A DNA stretch of 64,000 bases from Lewinellaceae bacterium (GCA_020636325.1 JACJYC010000010.1:1-64000), one strand, 5' to 3'; positions 16,365-25,041 are shown, numbered from the stretch's first letter. The notes: generated from the letters alone by a model not told the origin. Program-made: numbers and translations.

Positions 16365-17132
16365 ATGGACCTTCAACAAGCCAAAACCTTACTCGACAAA
16401 ATTAATTCGCTCTATAAAAGCATCAGCACCGACGGCAGCCAGATCGCCTCGATCGAACGCGACCTCATGCTGAGCTATATCCGCCAATTGTACGAATCTT
16501 TCCTGGAAACACCAGGCGGAAACGCCAGGTCCGTCGCCTCGGTCAGCGCGAATTCCGGCAACTCAAAGGCCTCGCAACCGATCGACCTGCCCGTGGATCC
16601 GCCGGCGCCCGAACCGGTCAAGCGCACCTACACGCCGCCCAAGATCATCGAGATCCCGGATAAGCCGGCCGCACCGAAAATGGAAAAACCGGCCCCCGCT
16701 CCCGCACCGGAACCAGCCCCGGTGAAACTGGAAGTCCAGGAGCCGGCCCCCGCGCCGCGTCAGCAAACCCCTGTCGCACCGGCGCCCAAACCCAAACCGG
16801 CGGAAACAGCCGTCGTAGACGCGCCGCCGGCCATCAAGGCCCTCTTCCAGCGCCAGGCAGCTACCGAACTTTCCGAAAAACTCAGCGAACAACCGGTCAG
16901 GGACCTCACCAAATCCATGGCCATCAATGACCGGCTGCTCTACGTGAACGACCTCTTCGGCAAGGACAACAACGCCTTCAATGACGCCCTCCAGACCCTC
17001 AACCGGCTGGACAGTATGGACGAAGCCACCCCGCTCCTCACCGGCTGGGCCAAACAACATAACTGGGCCGACGATGAAAAGTCGGATACCGCCAAGGCGT
17101 TTATCAAGCTGGTCAGAAGACGATATATTTAA
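16365..17132 (+). CDS. Conserved Bacteroidota protein with Pro/Ala linker, function unknown
   Basis: 255 aa. An N-terminal helical segment (about residues 1-50) is followed by a long Pro/Ala/Lys/Glu-rich linker (about 65-155) and a conserved C-terminal helical domain (about 160-255) with AINDRLLYVNDLFG and a final VRRRY. The C-terminal motif recurs in uncharacterised Bacteroidota proteins as I remember them. There is no signal peptide and no catalytic motif. The linker suggests a tethering or scaffold role, but that is a guess. The ATG follows directly on a repeat tract. Confidence 0.75.
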   Translation: MDLQQAKTLLDKINSLYKSISTDGSQIASIERDLMLSYIRQLYESFLETPGGNARSVASVSANSGNSKASQPIDLPVDPPAPEPVKRTYTPPKIIEIPDKPAAPKMEKPAPAPAPEPAPVKLEVQEPAPAPRQQTPVAPAPKPKPAETAVVDAPPAIKALFQRQAATELSEKLSEQPVRDLTKSMAINDRLLYVNDLFGKDNNAFNDALQTLNRLDSMDEATPLLTGWAKQHNWADDEKSDTAKAFIKLVRRRYI

Positions 17133-17440
17133 TTGATTCGATTGATTGGATTGATTCGATTGATCCGATTGGGGCGTCCGTCAGTCGGTTTTCTTCAGTT
17201 CTCGATTCCTCGATTACTCATTCCTCAATGAACGATTGATTCGGTCCAATTGATTCCCATTCCTCAATGAACGATTGATTCGATTGTTCCGCCACGCCGC
17301 GGCGTGGTCGATTGATCCGATTGGGGCGTCCGTCAGTCGGTCAGCCTAATCCAATCATTCGGATTAATCGACTTAATCGGTCCAATTTTTCGATTCCTCA
17401 GATTCCTCAGTTCCTCGATTCCTCAATGAACGATTGATTG
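17133..17440. repeat. ATTGATTSG / TTCCTCAR repeats with an embedded 80-bp dispersed repeat
   Basis: Nine-base units ATTGATTCG/ATTGATTGG and eight-base units TTCCTCAA/TTCCTCGA alternate here. A perfect palindrome CCACGCCGCGGCGTGG is at 17292-17307. An 80-bp unit at 17315-17394 is found again, reverse-complemented, at 32185-32264 and over 70 bp at 31994-32063. A 28-bp piece of it is at 17162-17189. Confidence 0.9.
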
Positions 17441-17523
17441 GATTCCAGGCATCCGCCGGTTGGTGAGTAAATCGAAACATGCTGATCATGCTAAAAATCG
17501 AATCAATAATTCGATCTCCGTTA

Positions 17524-17554
17524 TTTGCAATTTCCAAAGAAACCATTACCTTTG
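17524..17554 (+). promoter_or_regulatory. Bacteroidota-type promoter for rplU-rpmA
   Basis: TTTG at 17524-17527 and TACCTTTG at 17547-17554 are separated by 19 nt, matching the Bacteroidota primary-sigma consensus TTTG-N19/20-TAnnTTTG. The rplU ATG lies 38 nt downstream. Confidence 0.8.
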
Positions 17555-17591
17555 CGGGCCAATTTGAAATCTCGTAAATAATTAACCATTT

Positions 17592-17906
17592 ATGTTCGCA
17601 ATCGTAACCATAGCTGGTCAACAGTTCAAAGTTGAGGAAGGGCAGGAGCTCTTCGTCCACCAGCTAGAAGCCAATGCGGGCGACAACCTTACGTTCGACC
17701 AGGTCCTCCTGATCGAAAATAACGGTGGCGTTTCCGTAGGCAAGCCGGTGTTGAACAACGCCAAAGTCAGCGCAACCGTGCTGGAACAACTCGTGAAGGG
17801 CGACAAAGTGATCGTCTTCAAAAAGAAACGCCGCAAAGGCTATCGCAAGAAGAACGGCCACCGCCAGCACTTCACCAAGATCAAAATTGACAGCATCGCC
17901 GGATAA
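17592..17906 (+). CDS. rplU: Ribosomal protein bL21
   Basis: 104 aa, full length for bL21. Diagnostic features are the N-terminal FAIVTIAGQQFKV, the middle GDNLTFDQVLL and the basic tail KKKRRKGYRKKNGHRQ. It binds 23S rRNA in the 50S subunit. rpmA follows 61 nt downstream, the usual L21-L27 operon, and a clear promoter lies 38-68 nt upstream. Confidence 0.98.
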   Translation: MFAIVTIAGQQFKVEEGQELFVHQLEANAGDNLTFDQVLLIENNGGVSVGKPVLNNAKVSATVLEQLVKGDKVIVFKKKRRKGYRKKNGHRQHFTKIKIDSIAG

Positions 17907-17967
17907 ACCGGCCGTAATGGTTTAACCTCATGCGTCCGGTCTGACGGACGCGAAAAAAAGTACCGAA

Positions 17968-18714
17968 ATGGCACACAAAAAAGGCGTAGGTAGTACCGAT
18001 AACGGCCGGGACAGTAAAAGTAAACGACTCGGCGTCAAGCTTTTCGGCGGCCAAACCGCAAAAGCAGGCAATATCATCATCCGCCAGCGCGGCACCAAAT
18101 TCCACCCGGGTGAGAACGTATACATGGGTAAGGATTTTACCCTCCATGCCTCAATTGACGGCACCGTAACGTTCAAACGCGGCCGCCGCGACCGGACTTT
18201 CGTCAGCATCCTCCCAGGGGAAGGCGTAGCGGTAGCGGATCAACCGACCAAGACCGCACCGAAGCTGGAAAAACCGACCACCGTCGAAAAACCGGCTGCT
18301 CCCAAAGAAACCGTGGACAACGGTAAGGAACTGTTGGCAAAAGCCGCCGAAGCCGCCGAAAAACCGGCAGCCAAAGCGCCCGCCGCTGAGAAACCGGCCG
18401 CCAAACCCGGCAAGATCACCCTGCCTTCCGGCAAAAAGATCAACCAGGATGACCTCAAGATCGTCGAAGGCGTCGGCCCGAAGATCGAAGAACTCCTGCA
18501 CGCCGCCGGCATCATGACCTGGTCAGACCTGGCTTCAGCTGCTACGGAAAAAGTACAGGCCATCCTCGATGAGGCCGGCCCCCGCTACCGCATACACGAC
18601 CCCGCAACCTGGGCCAAACAAGCCGAACTGGCCGCCAACGGGCAATGGGAAGAACTTCAGGATTACCAGGATCGCCTCCAGGGCGGCCGCGAAGTAACCG
18701 ACGAAGAAGAGTAG
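17968..18714 (+). CDS. rpmA: Ribosomal protein bL27 with a long C-terminal helix-hairpin-helix extension
   Basis: Residues 1-88 are a complete bL27 ([42 protein letters not shown]), the 50S protein next to the peptidyl-transferase centre. bL27 normally ends near residue 85; this one is 248 aa. Residues about 95-150 form an Ala/Pro/Lys linker. Residues about 155-245 hold [26 protein letters not shown] and a helical tail through WEELQDY. That is the DUF4332-like helix-hairpin-helix module that Bacteroidota also attach to other proteins. The frame is continuous with no internal restart. The extension may bind RNA or DNA or another ribosomal component; its role is not known to me. Confidence 0.93.
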   Translation: MAHKKGVGSTDNGRDSKSKRLGVKLFGGQTAKAGNIIIRQRGTKFHPGENVYMGKDFTLHASIDGTVTFKRGRRDRTFVSILPGEGVAVADQPTKTAPKLEKPTTVEKPAAPKETVDNGKELLAKAAEAAEKPAAKAPAAEKPAAKPGKITLPSGKKINQDDLKIVEGVGPKIEELLHAAGIMTWSDLASAATEKVQAILDEAGPRYRIHDPATWAKQAELAANGQWEELQDYQDRLQGGREVTDEEE

Positions 18715-18905
18715 GGCCACCCCTTGTGGTTGACCAACCAATGTCAACCCGCAAGGCTGCCAGATACACCGGCATTAACCCTCAAGGTTAATCCAACATA
18801 AACACCCGCCGATCCAACAGGACAGCGGCGCCACACCAACCCGGGCCCCGGCAATGCGCCAGGTCCGGGTTGACTGTTTTAATCCGTTCCTAAAATTCGC
18901 ATCCA

Positions 18906-19343
18906 ATGGATCCATTCATGCAGGCAGCCATCGAAGAAGCGCGTAAAGGACTCGCAGAGGGCGGCATCCCGATCGGCTCGGTGATCGTCCACCAGGGCCG
19001 TATCATCGGACGCGGCCACAACCGGCGGGTGCAGCACGGAAGCGTCGTCCTGCACGGCGAAATGGACGCCCTCGAAAACGCAGGCCGCCAAAAAGCAGCC
19101 GTTTACCGCGAATGTACCTTGTACACTACCCTTTCTCCATGCCCCATGTGCACCGGCGCCATCCTGCTGTACGGCATCCCCAGGGTCGTTATCGGCGAAA
19201 ACCGGACCTTCATGGGCGAGGAAACACTGCTGAAAAGCCGCGGTGTAACCGTGGAAGTCACGGATAACGCCGAATGCATCAGCCTGATGGAACAATTCAT
19301 CCGGGACAATCCCGAACTTTGGCATGAGGATATCGGCGAATAA
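18906..19343 (+). CDS. Cytosine deaminase of the yeast Fcy1 type (CDA fold)
   Basis: 145 aa. The zinc motifs of the cytidine-deaminase fold are present: HGE at residues 50-52 and PCPMC with Cys79 and Cys82. Identity to yeast Fcy1 is visible along the whole chain as I recall that sequence: GHNRR.Q.GS, TLYTTLSPCPMCTGAI, YGIPRVVIGEN, and the C-terminal W.EDIGE that caps the active site of the yeast enzyme (Trp139, Asp142 here). It would deaminate cytosine to uracil in pyrimidine salvage. Most bacteria use the unrelated amidohydrolase CodA for this. Generic annotation would be nucleoside deaminase or TadA-like, but the C-terminal cap argues against a tRNA deaminase. Confidence 0.85.
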   Translation: MDPFMQAAIEEARKGLAEGGIPIGSVIVHQGRIIGRGHNRRVQHGSVVLHGEMDALENAGRQKAAVYRECTLYTTLSPCPMCTGAILLYGIPRVVIGENRTFMGEETLLKSRGVTVEVTDNAECISLMEQFIRDNPELWHEDIGE

Positions 19344-19377
19344 CGCCGACTTCGCGGTCAATAAGAAGACAAAGAAA

Positions 19378-19408
19378 ATTGCTTTAAAAAGAAATTGCCT
19401 TAACTTTG
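19378..19408 (+). promoter_or_regulatory. Bacteroidota-type promoter in front of the candidate 6S RNA
   Basis: TTG ends at 19381 and TAACTTTG lies at 19401-19408, 19 nt apart. Transcription would begin near 19414. The next protein start is 225 nt further on, which fits an RNA gene or a long structured leader. Confidence 0.7.
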
Positions 19409-19413
19409 CCCGT

Positions 19414-19590
19414 CCTCGGAGTGTTAAATAACCTCCAGTGCCGCTTTTTCCCCTGATTGACCTAAAACAGCGTTCCCGAGACAACCGGATGCGGACCGTC
19501 TCTTGGGTTCGTTCTGATACCACACTTTAAAATTCTGTTAACTCATCCTATCAATAACAGGAAAGTGCGAACTTTACCTTTTTATTCATC
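19414..19590 (+). ncRNA. ssrS: Candidate 6S RNA (6S-Flavo-like)
   Basis: A strong promoter is followed by about 180 nt without a reading frame, the size of 6S RNA. A long interrupted stem joins 19468-19482 (CAG-CG-CCC-GAGAC) to 19498-19516 (GUCUC-GGG-CG-CUG) around a 15-nt apex. Outside it are largely unpaired strands on both sides, as in the 6S central bubble. Near the 3' end, CTGTTA/TAACAG (19535-19560) forms a hairpin whose 3' arm could instead pair with TGTTA near the 5' end. 6S RNA mimics an open promoter and sequesters the housekeeping RNA polymerase. The alternative is a structured 5' leader of the desaturase gene. Confidence 0.45.
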
Positions 19591-19639
19591 ATTAAAGCTG
19601 CTGTAACGCCTGGCTGCAAACCAAAATCGCGAGATTCCG

Positions 19640-20686
19640 ATGCAAAACGCTCACCAACAGGAAATGGCCATATTCCAGCAATTGCCGGCCATTGTGAAAG
19701 CCTACCAGATGCCGAGTACCAAAATGGCTACCATTCAGGTCCTCAATTCCTTTTTGCCGTTCTTGGGCATTTGGATCGCCATGTATTTCCTTTATCAGGT
19801 CTCAATTCCATTGACCCTGTTACTGGCAGTGGTCAACGCCTTTTTTCTGGTCCGGATCTTCATCATCCAGCACGACTGCGGACACCAGTCCTTTACCGGG
19901 TCCCGGCAAGCCAACGACTGGATCGGCCGCACCTGCGCACTGTTCAGCCTCATTCCATATAAATATTGGGCCAAGAGCCATAATTTCCATCACGGTCACA
20001 ACGGCATTCTCTGGGAACACCGCGATATCGGCGACATCCAGACGCTGACCGTGGAAGAATTCCGGGAACTGAGCTGGTTCAAGCGGGTGCAGTATATCCT
20101 GTTCCGCAACCCGGTCGTCATGTTCATCATAGGCCCCATTTTCTACATCTTTGTCACCGTGCGATTGCCTTTCATCCGGCTTAAAGCCTTCGATAAGGCC
20201 CGCAGAGCCCTCATCAGGAGCAATATCCGGATCATCCTGTTCCATGCTGCCTTGATCTTCTTTTTGGGCTACAAGGTGATCCTTTTTGTCCACCTGCCCA
20301 TCATCTGGGCCTTCGGGATCATCGCCATCTGGTTCTTCTATATCCAGCACCAGCACGAGACGACCTACAAGGAATGGAAGGACCGGTGGGAATACCTCAA
20401 AGCCGCCATACAGGGCAGTTCCTATTACAAATTGCCAAAGCTCATGCATTGGCTGACGGGCAATATCGGCTACCACCATATCCACCACCTCAACGCGCAG
20501 GTACCCAATTACAACCTGGCGCGCTGCCAGCAGGAAAACCCGATCCTGAAAAATGTAGCCAATACGCTGACCTTCCGGGAAAGCCTGAAATGCGTTTTCC
20601 ACAACCTTTGGGACGAAGAACAGCAGCGGATGATCTCCTTCCGGGAATACTACCGGCGGAGTAAATCCCAGAACGCGGCAAACTGA
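19640..20686 (+). CDS. Membrane fatty acid desaturase
   Basis: 348 aa, with the three histidine boxes of di-iron desaturases: HDCGH (78-82), HNFHH (114-118) and HHIHH (near 277). Two membrane pairs lie at about residues 35-75 and 150-225. The box spacing resembles the delta-12/omega-6-type acyl-lipid desaturases of bacteria. It inserts a double bond into membrane acyl chains using O2 and an electron donor and helps adjust membrane fluidity. No ferredoxin or reductase gene is next to it. Confidence 0.92.
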   Translation: MQNAHQQEMAIFQQLPAIVKAYQMPSTKMATIQVLNSFLPFLGIWIAMYFLYQVSIPLTLLLAVVNAFFLVRIFIIQHDCGHQSFTGSRQANDWIGRTCALFSLIPYKYWAKSHNFHHGHNGILWEHRDIGDIQTLTVEEFRELSWFKRVQYILFRNPVVMFIIGPIFYIFVTVRLPFIRLKAFDKARRALIRSNIRIILFHAALIFFLGYKVILFVHLPIIWAFGIIAIWFFYIQHQHETTYKEWKDRWEYLKAAIQGSSYYKLPKLMHWLTGNIGYHHIHHLNAQVPNYNLARCQQENPILKNVANTLTFRESLKCVFHNLWDEEQQRMISFREYYRRSKSQNAAN

Positions 20687-20771
20687 CCTTTACCCGGATA
20701 AACTGGGTTTTTGATCGCCGCGGAGCCGGGGCAGGACACAAGCAATTGTGCATATTTTTGTACAAAAAAGC

Positions 20772-20779
20772 TATCTTTG
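20772..20779 (+). promoter_or_regulatory. -7 box TATCTTTG for the SPOR gene
   Basis: A TAnnTTTG match 19 nt before the ATG at 20798. An upstream TTG at 20746-20748 is 23 nt away, slightly long. The position also argues for the ATG at 20798 rather than the in-frame start at 20711, which would lie upstream of the promoter. Confidence 0.5.
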
Positions 20780-20797
20780 ACCAAAATTCATACCGAT

Positions 20798-21202
20798 ATG
20801 CGCCTTTTTAAAATTGCCGCATTCCTGCTGTGTCTTCTTCCGGCGCTTTCCAATGCGCAGAATATCCAATACGTCGAAGAACCCCTGATCACGGAGATGA
20901 TGGAAAAATTCGTTACCCTGAACAAAAGCAAGGTCTTCCTCCAGGGTTGGCGCATTCAGATCATGGCTACGCCCGACCGCCAGAAGGTGGAAGCCGCCAA
21001 GGCCACTTTCCGCTATCGCTATCCCAATATTCCGGTCGACTGGGTGCACGACAAGCCCTGGTACAAACTCCAGGCCGGCGCATTTGCCAGCAAGCTGGAA
21101 GCGCTCCGCCTCAAAAATATCCTGAGCCAGGAGTATTCGGGCCTGTACCCCGTGCAGGACGACCGGGTCACCCCGCAGGAGCTGATCAACGCCGCTTATT
21201 GA
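20798..21202 (+). CDS. Small exported SPOR-domain protein
   Basis: 134 aa. Signal peptide FLLCLLPALSNA with cleavage before QNIQ (about residue 20). The rest is a SPOR-like fold: WRIQIMATPDR, AKATFRYRYP and WYKLQAGAFASKLEALRLKN. SPOR domains bind denuded glycan strands of peptidoglycan, often at division sites. rodA starts 16 nt downstream, so it probably shares a transcript with the cell-wall elongation gene. Confidence 0.85.
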   Translation: MRLFKIAAFLLCLLPALSNAQNIQYVEEPLITEMMEKFVTLNKSKVFLQGWRIQIMATPDRQKVEAAKATFRYRYPNIPVDWVHDKPWYKLQAGAFASKLEALRLKNILSQEYSGLYPVQDDRVTPQELINAAY

Positions 21203-21218
21203 AAAAGGAAGCCGCCGC

Positions 21219-22643
21219 ATGACCACCGATAATATGAGCGTTTACCGCCGGATTGACTGGATCACGTTTTCCGTGTGTCTGGGCCTGATGGTAGTCGGTT
21301 TGCTGATCGGTATCCGCATGGGCGTCGACGACCCCGATATCAACCTGGGCGGCATGACGGGCTTTTTTTCCACGCCTGCCGGCAAGCAGACCATCTGGGT
21401 CATCATAGCGGCCCTGCTGTTCTCCTTCATCATGCTGATCGATTCCAGGGTCTGGCAGGCCCTGGCCTATCCCATTTACTGGTTTTCCATTGTCCTTTTG
21501 ATTGCCGTCCTCCTGTTCGGCGCAACCATCAAAGGGGCCAAGTCGTGGTTTACCTTTGCGGGTTTTTCATTCCAGCCCTCGGAAATTGCCAAATTCGGGA
21601 CCTGCCTCGCCGTAGCGGCTTATCTCAGCCATTACAGCGTCAACCTCCGGATTGTCAGGCATCAGCTGGCCTTGCTGGGCTTTCTGGCCCTGCCGATGGG
21701 GCTCATCCTCCTGCAGCCCGACGCCGGTTCGGCCCTGGTGTTTACTTCTTTCCTGGTGGCGTTTTACCGCGAAGGCCTTTCCCGCAACCTGTATCTGGTC
21801 GGGTTCTTCTCCCTGGGCATGCTGCTGCTTGGATTCGTCAATGATATTCCATTTGTCGCTTTCCTGCTGGAACTGTCCGCCATCGGCCTGATGGGTTACC
21901 ACCTCAATGGCAAAGGGCGCGGATTATGGACCGGGATTTTCATGATCGCCGGGCTGATCGCGGCCTACAATTTCCTGGACTGGATGAGGCCGGTGAACAT
22001 CCTCGTCGCAGGCGGACTTTGCCTCTTAGGCCTCATGGCCTGGGCGCGGGAGCAGAAAAAAATGCGGCTCAATTACCTCTACGCCATCGGGATCGTTTAC
22101 GGCCTCACGGTAGCTTTTGCCGCCAATTATTTCTTCAACCACATGCTCAAGCCGCACCAGCAGGACCGCGTCATGGTATGGCTCAAGCCGTCGGATGCCC
22201 CCAAGGACGCCAAGTACAACCTGGAGCAATCCAAACTGGCCATCAGCGCGGGCGGCTTCTGGGGCAAGGGCATTTTCAACGGCAACTTCACCGACCTCAA
22301 TTACGTACCGGAGCAAGCTACCGACTTCATATTCTGCACCATCGGCGAAGAACAAGGGTTTATGGGCAGCCTCAGCCTCATCGGGCTTTACCTGCTCCTG
22401 CTTTACCAGCTCACCCGGATAGCCGAACGGCAGCGAACCCATTTTGCCAGGATCTACGCCTACGGCGTGGCCGGCATTTTCTTTATCCATTTCCTCATCA
22501 ACATCGGCATGACCATGGGGCTGATGCCCGTTATCGGCATCCCGCTGCCCTTTATCAGCAAAGGCGGGTCATCCTTGTTGGGATTCACCCTGCTGGTGGC
22601 TGTGCTGATCAAAATGGACAGCGCCCGCTACAGGCCTTCTTAA
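21219..22643 (+). CDS. rodA: Rod-shape peptidoglycan polymerase RodA (SEDS family)
   Basis: 474 aa with about ten membrane segments. SEDS signatures: GAKSWFTFAGFSFQPSE (about residue 110), LQPDAGSALVF with the catalytic-type Asp (about 170), VPEQATDFIF (about 370) and GIPLPFISKGGSS near the C-terminus. It polymerises lipid II into glycan strands in lateral wall growth, normally with a class B penicillin-binding protein (MrdA). No mrdA, mreC or mreD lies beside it; it follows a SPOR gene and overlaps no gene. tgt begins 14 nt after its stop. Confidence 0.95.
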   Translation: MTTDNMSVYRRIDWITFSVCLGLMVVGLLIGIRMGVDDPDINLGGMTGFFSTPAGKQTIWVIIAALLFSFIMLIDSRVWQALAYPIYWFSIVLLIAVLLFGATIKGAKSWFTFAGFSFQPSEIAKFGTCLAVAAYLSHYSVNLRIVRHQLALLGFLALPMGLILLQPDAGSALVFTSFLVAFYREGLSRNLYLVGFFSLGMLLLGFVNDIPFVAFLLELSAIGLMGYHLNGKGRGLWTGIFMIAGLIAAYNFLDWMRPVNILVAGGLCLLGLMAWAREQKKMRLNYLYAIGIVYGLTVAFAANYFFNHMLKPHQQDRVMVWLKPSDAPKDAKYNLEQSKLAISAGGFWGKGIFNGNFTDLNYVPEQATDFIFCTIGEEQGFMGSLSLIGLYLLLLYQLTRIAERQRTHFARIYAYGVAGIFFIHFLINIGMTMGLMPVIGIPLPFISKGGSSLLGFTLLVAVLIKMDSARYRPS

Positions 22644-22657
22644 TACACCCTTTCGAC

Positions 22658-23791
22658 GTGTTCCAATATTCGCTTTTACATAATGATCCGAATTCGAAGG
22701 CGCGCGCCGGCCTGGTCCGGACCGCGCACGGCGAGATCGAAACGCCTATTTTTATGCCGGTCGGCACAGTAGGCGCCGTCAAGGCCATCCACCGCCGCGA
22801 ACTTGAAAACGAGATCGGCGCACAGATCATCCTCGGCAACACCTACCACCTGTACCTGCGCCCCGGCATGGAAGTCATCCGGCAGGCCGGCGGATTGCAC
22901 GGCTTCGGCGGCTGGAAACGCAGCCTGCTCACCGACAGCGGCGGATTCCAGGTGTATTCGCTGAGTCATCGCCGGAAGATCACGGAAGAAGGGGTCACCT
23001 TCCAGTCGCATATCGACGGCAGCCGTCACTTTTTCAGCCCGGAAGGCGCCATGGATATCCAGCGCATCATCGGAGCGGATATCATGATGGCCTTCGATGA
23101 ATGCCCGCCCTACCCTTCCGATTATCGCTACGCCAAACAGTCGATGGAACTGACCCACCGCTGGCTGGGCCGCTGTTGCACCCATTTTGACCGCACCCGG
23201 GGGCTGTACGGGTACGAGCAAACCCTGTTTCCCATCGTCCAGGGCAGCACCTACGACGATCTCCGCCGCCAATCGGCCGAGACCATCGCGTCTTTTGACC
23301 GCCCCGGCAACGCCATCGGAGGGCTGTCGGTCGGCGAACCGGCAGAGGAAATGTACCGCCTCACCGACCTGGTCTGCGACATCCTCCCCAAAGACAAACC
23401 CCGGTATCTCATGGGCGTCGGCACCCCGGTCAACATACTGGAATGCATCAGCCTCGGCGTCGATATGTTCGATTGCGTACTCCCCACCCGGAACGCACGC
23501 CACGGGCTTCTGTACACCGCCGAAGGCATCATCAATATCAAAAACCAGAAATGGAAGGACGATTTCAGCCCCATTGACGCCGATAGCCCCTGCGCCACCA
23601 GCCGGGACCATACCAAAGCCTATCTGCGGCACCTGATCCACAGCAATGAGATCCTGGGCCTTCAGATCGCTTCCCTCCACAACCTTTCCTTCTTTTTGTG
23701 GTTGGTCAAAGAAGCGCGAAAACATATCATTGCAGGCGATTTTGCCGTTTGGAAAGATAAGATGGTCCCCGAAATGAGCCGCCGCCGCTGA
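22658..23791 (+). CDS. tgt: Queuine tRNA-ribosyltransferase
   Basis: 377 aa from a GTG at 22658, giving (M)FQYSLLHNDPNSKARAG, the family's normal N-terminus; an open frame continues upstream through rodA but is not coding. Motifs: TPIFMPVGT, LGNTYHL, LLTDSGGFQVYSL with the general-acid Asp, FPIVQG, GGLSVGEP, MGVGTP and MFDCVLPTRNARHG with the nucleophilic Asp. It swaps guanine 34 for preQ1 in GUN-anticodon tRNAs. The zinc site is degenerate: where many bacterial enzymes have CxCxxC, this has SPCATSRDH. I believe Bacteroidota Tgts often lack it. Confidence 0.96.
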   Translation: MFQYSLLHNDPNSKARAGLVRTAHGEIETPIFMPVGTVGAVKAIHRRELENEIGAQIILGNTYHLYLRPGMEVIRQAGGLHGFGGWKRSLLTDSGGFQVYSLSHRRKITEEGVTFQSHIDGSRHFFSPEGAMDIQRIIGADIMMAFDECPPYPSDYRYAKQSMELTHRWLGRCCTHFDRTRGLYGYEQTLFPIVQGSTYDDLRRQSAETIASFDRPGNAIGGLSVGEPAEEMYRLTDLVCDILPKDKPRYLMGVGTPVNILECISLGVDMFDCVLPTRNARHGLLYTAEGIINIKNQKWKDDFSPIDADSPCATSRDHTKAYLRHLIHSNEILGLQIASLHNLSFFLWLVKEARKHIIAGDFAVWKDKMVPEMSRRR

Positions 23792-23830
23792 GTTTCGACT
23801 CCGCTGGCTTCGGCTCCGCTCAACCACCGG

Positions 23831-23889
23831 ACTTACAACTTACGACTTATGACTTACAACTTACAACTTACAACTTACGACTCATGACT
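23831..23889. repeat. Heptamer repeat ACTTACN
   Basis: About eight units with variable seventh base, ending 5 bp before the start codon of the LptG-type permease. Confidence 0.9.
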
Positions 23890-23894
23890 AAACA

Positions 23895-24983
23895 ATGCTA
23901 AAAACGCTCGACCGATATATCATCAAAAAATTCCTCAGCACCTTTTTCTTCACGGCGCTGATCTTCACGCTTATTTCCGTGGTGATCGACTACAGCGAGA
24001 AGGTGAACAAGTTCATTGAGTCGGAGATCACAAAAAGGGAAATTGTCCTGGGGTATTTCCCGAATTTCATTGTTTTCATCGACGGGTTGCTGTGGCCGCT
24101 CTTTACCCTGATCGCCGTTATTTTCTTCACCTCCAGGATGGCCTACAACTCCGAGATCATCTCCATTCTGAATGCGGGCGTGAGTTTCCGGCGGCTGATG
24201 CGGCCGTATTTGCTGACAGCTGTTTTCATTGCCGTCCTGCACCTGATCGGCAACCATTACTATATCCCGAAAGGCAACAAGATCAGGCTCGATATTGAGC
24301 ACAAGTACTTTTCACACGACAACGACAAGGGCCGGACGACGGACGTCCATATGTTCGTTGCGCCGAATACCAAGGTTTACATCAACCGGTTCAACAAACG
24401 GGACAGTACCGTCCGGAATTTCCGGCTCGAACGGTTCGACAGCAACCAACTGGTGTATCTGCTGAAAGCCACTTCCGCCGAATTCCTCGGGCCGCCCGAC
24501 AAATGGCGGCTCCGCAATTACGAGATCCGGACCTTCAACGGCAGCGATGAATCGCTGACCATCGGCCGCGGTCAGCAAATAGACACCACGATCAACCTGC
24601 TCCCGGAAGACTTTGTCGACTTCATCGAGCAGCAATCCATGATGACGACCGCCCAGCTCAAGGCTTATATCCACAAGCAGCGGACGCGCGGAGTGGGCAA
24701 CCTCGAAAAATACCTCGTTGAGCTTTACCGGCGTTCGGCCGAACCATTCACCATTCTCATCCTGACCGTCATCGGGGTGGCCGTTGCCGCCAGGAAGGTG
24801 CGGGGCGGCATGGGTCTGCACCTGGCCATCGGCATCTCCATCGGGGCGCTCTACATTTTCATGTCCAGGTTTGCCATCGTATTTGCCAACGGGCAGGCGA
24901 TTCCGCCCATCGTGGGCATCTGGCTGCCTAACATCGTCTTCACCTTTGTGGCGGCCCTGTTGGTCGTCCGGGCTCAGAAGTAA
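23895..24983 (+). CDS. LptF/LptG-type lipopolysaccharide export permease (YjgP/YjgQ)
   Basis: 362 aa. Family layout: two pairs of membrane segments (about 15-35 and 55-120; then 275-300, 305-325, 335-355) around a periplasmic beta-jellyroll (about 130-260). It starts LDRYIIKKFLSTFF as in LptG. It would form the membrane part of the LptB2FG ABC transporter that extracts LPS from the inner membrane. The location just after tgt is common in Bacteroidota as I recall. It lacks an adjacent lptB or partner permease. Confidence 0.9.
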   Translation: MLKTLDRYIIKKFLSTFFFTALIFTLISVVIDYSEKVNKFIESEITKREIVLGYFPNFIVFIDGLLWPLFTLIAVIFFTSRMAYNSEIISILNAGVSFRRLMRPYLLTAVFIAVLHLIGNHYYIPKGNKIRLDIEHKYFSHDNDKGRTTDVHMFVAPNTKVYINRFNKRDSTVRNFRLERFDSNQLVYLLKATSAEFLGPPDKWRLRNYEIRTFNGSDESLTIGRGQQIDTTINLLPEDFVDFIEQQSMMTTAQLKAYIHKQRTRGVGNLEKYLVELYRRSAEPFTILILTVIGVAVAARKVRGGMGLHLAIGISIGALYIFMSRFAIVFANGQAIPPIVGIWLPNIVFTFVAALLVVRAQK

Positions 24984-25015
24984 CGCCGCAGGCTCCAATT
25001 TTCCAAAATAAAAAA

Positions 25016-25041
25016 GGCGAGCAGATCTGTGCCTGCTCGCC
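25016..25041. terminator. Perfect stem-loop, terminator-like
   Basis: GGCGAGCAG / CTGCTCGCC (9-bp perfect arms, 8-nt loop), 32 nt after the stop of the permease gene. The run of A before it becomes a U-tract only for leftward transcription. For the plus-strand gene it is a hairpin without a U-tract. Confidence 0.6.

Noticed and set aside
21926..22657. Plus-strand frame through the second half of rodA, continuous with tgt
   Set aside because: The residues before 22658 are low-complexity Arg/Pro/His and match nothing, while the rodA frame is fully conserved; tgt starts at the GTG.
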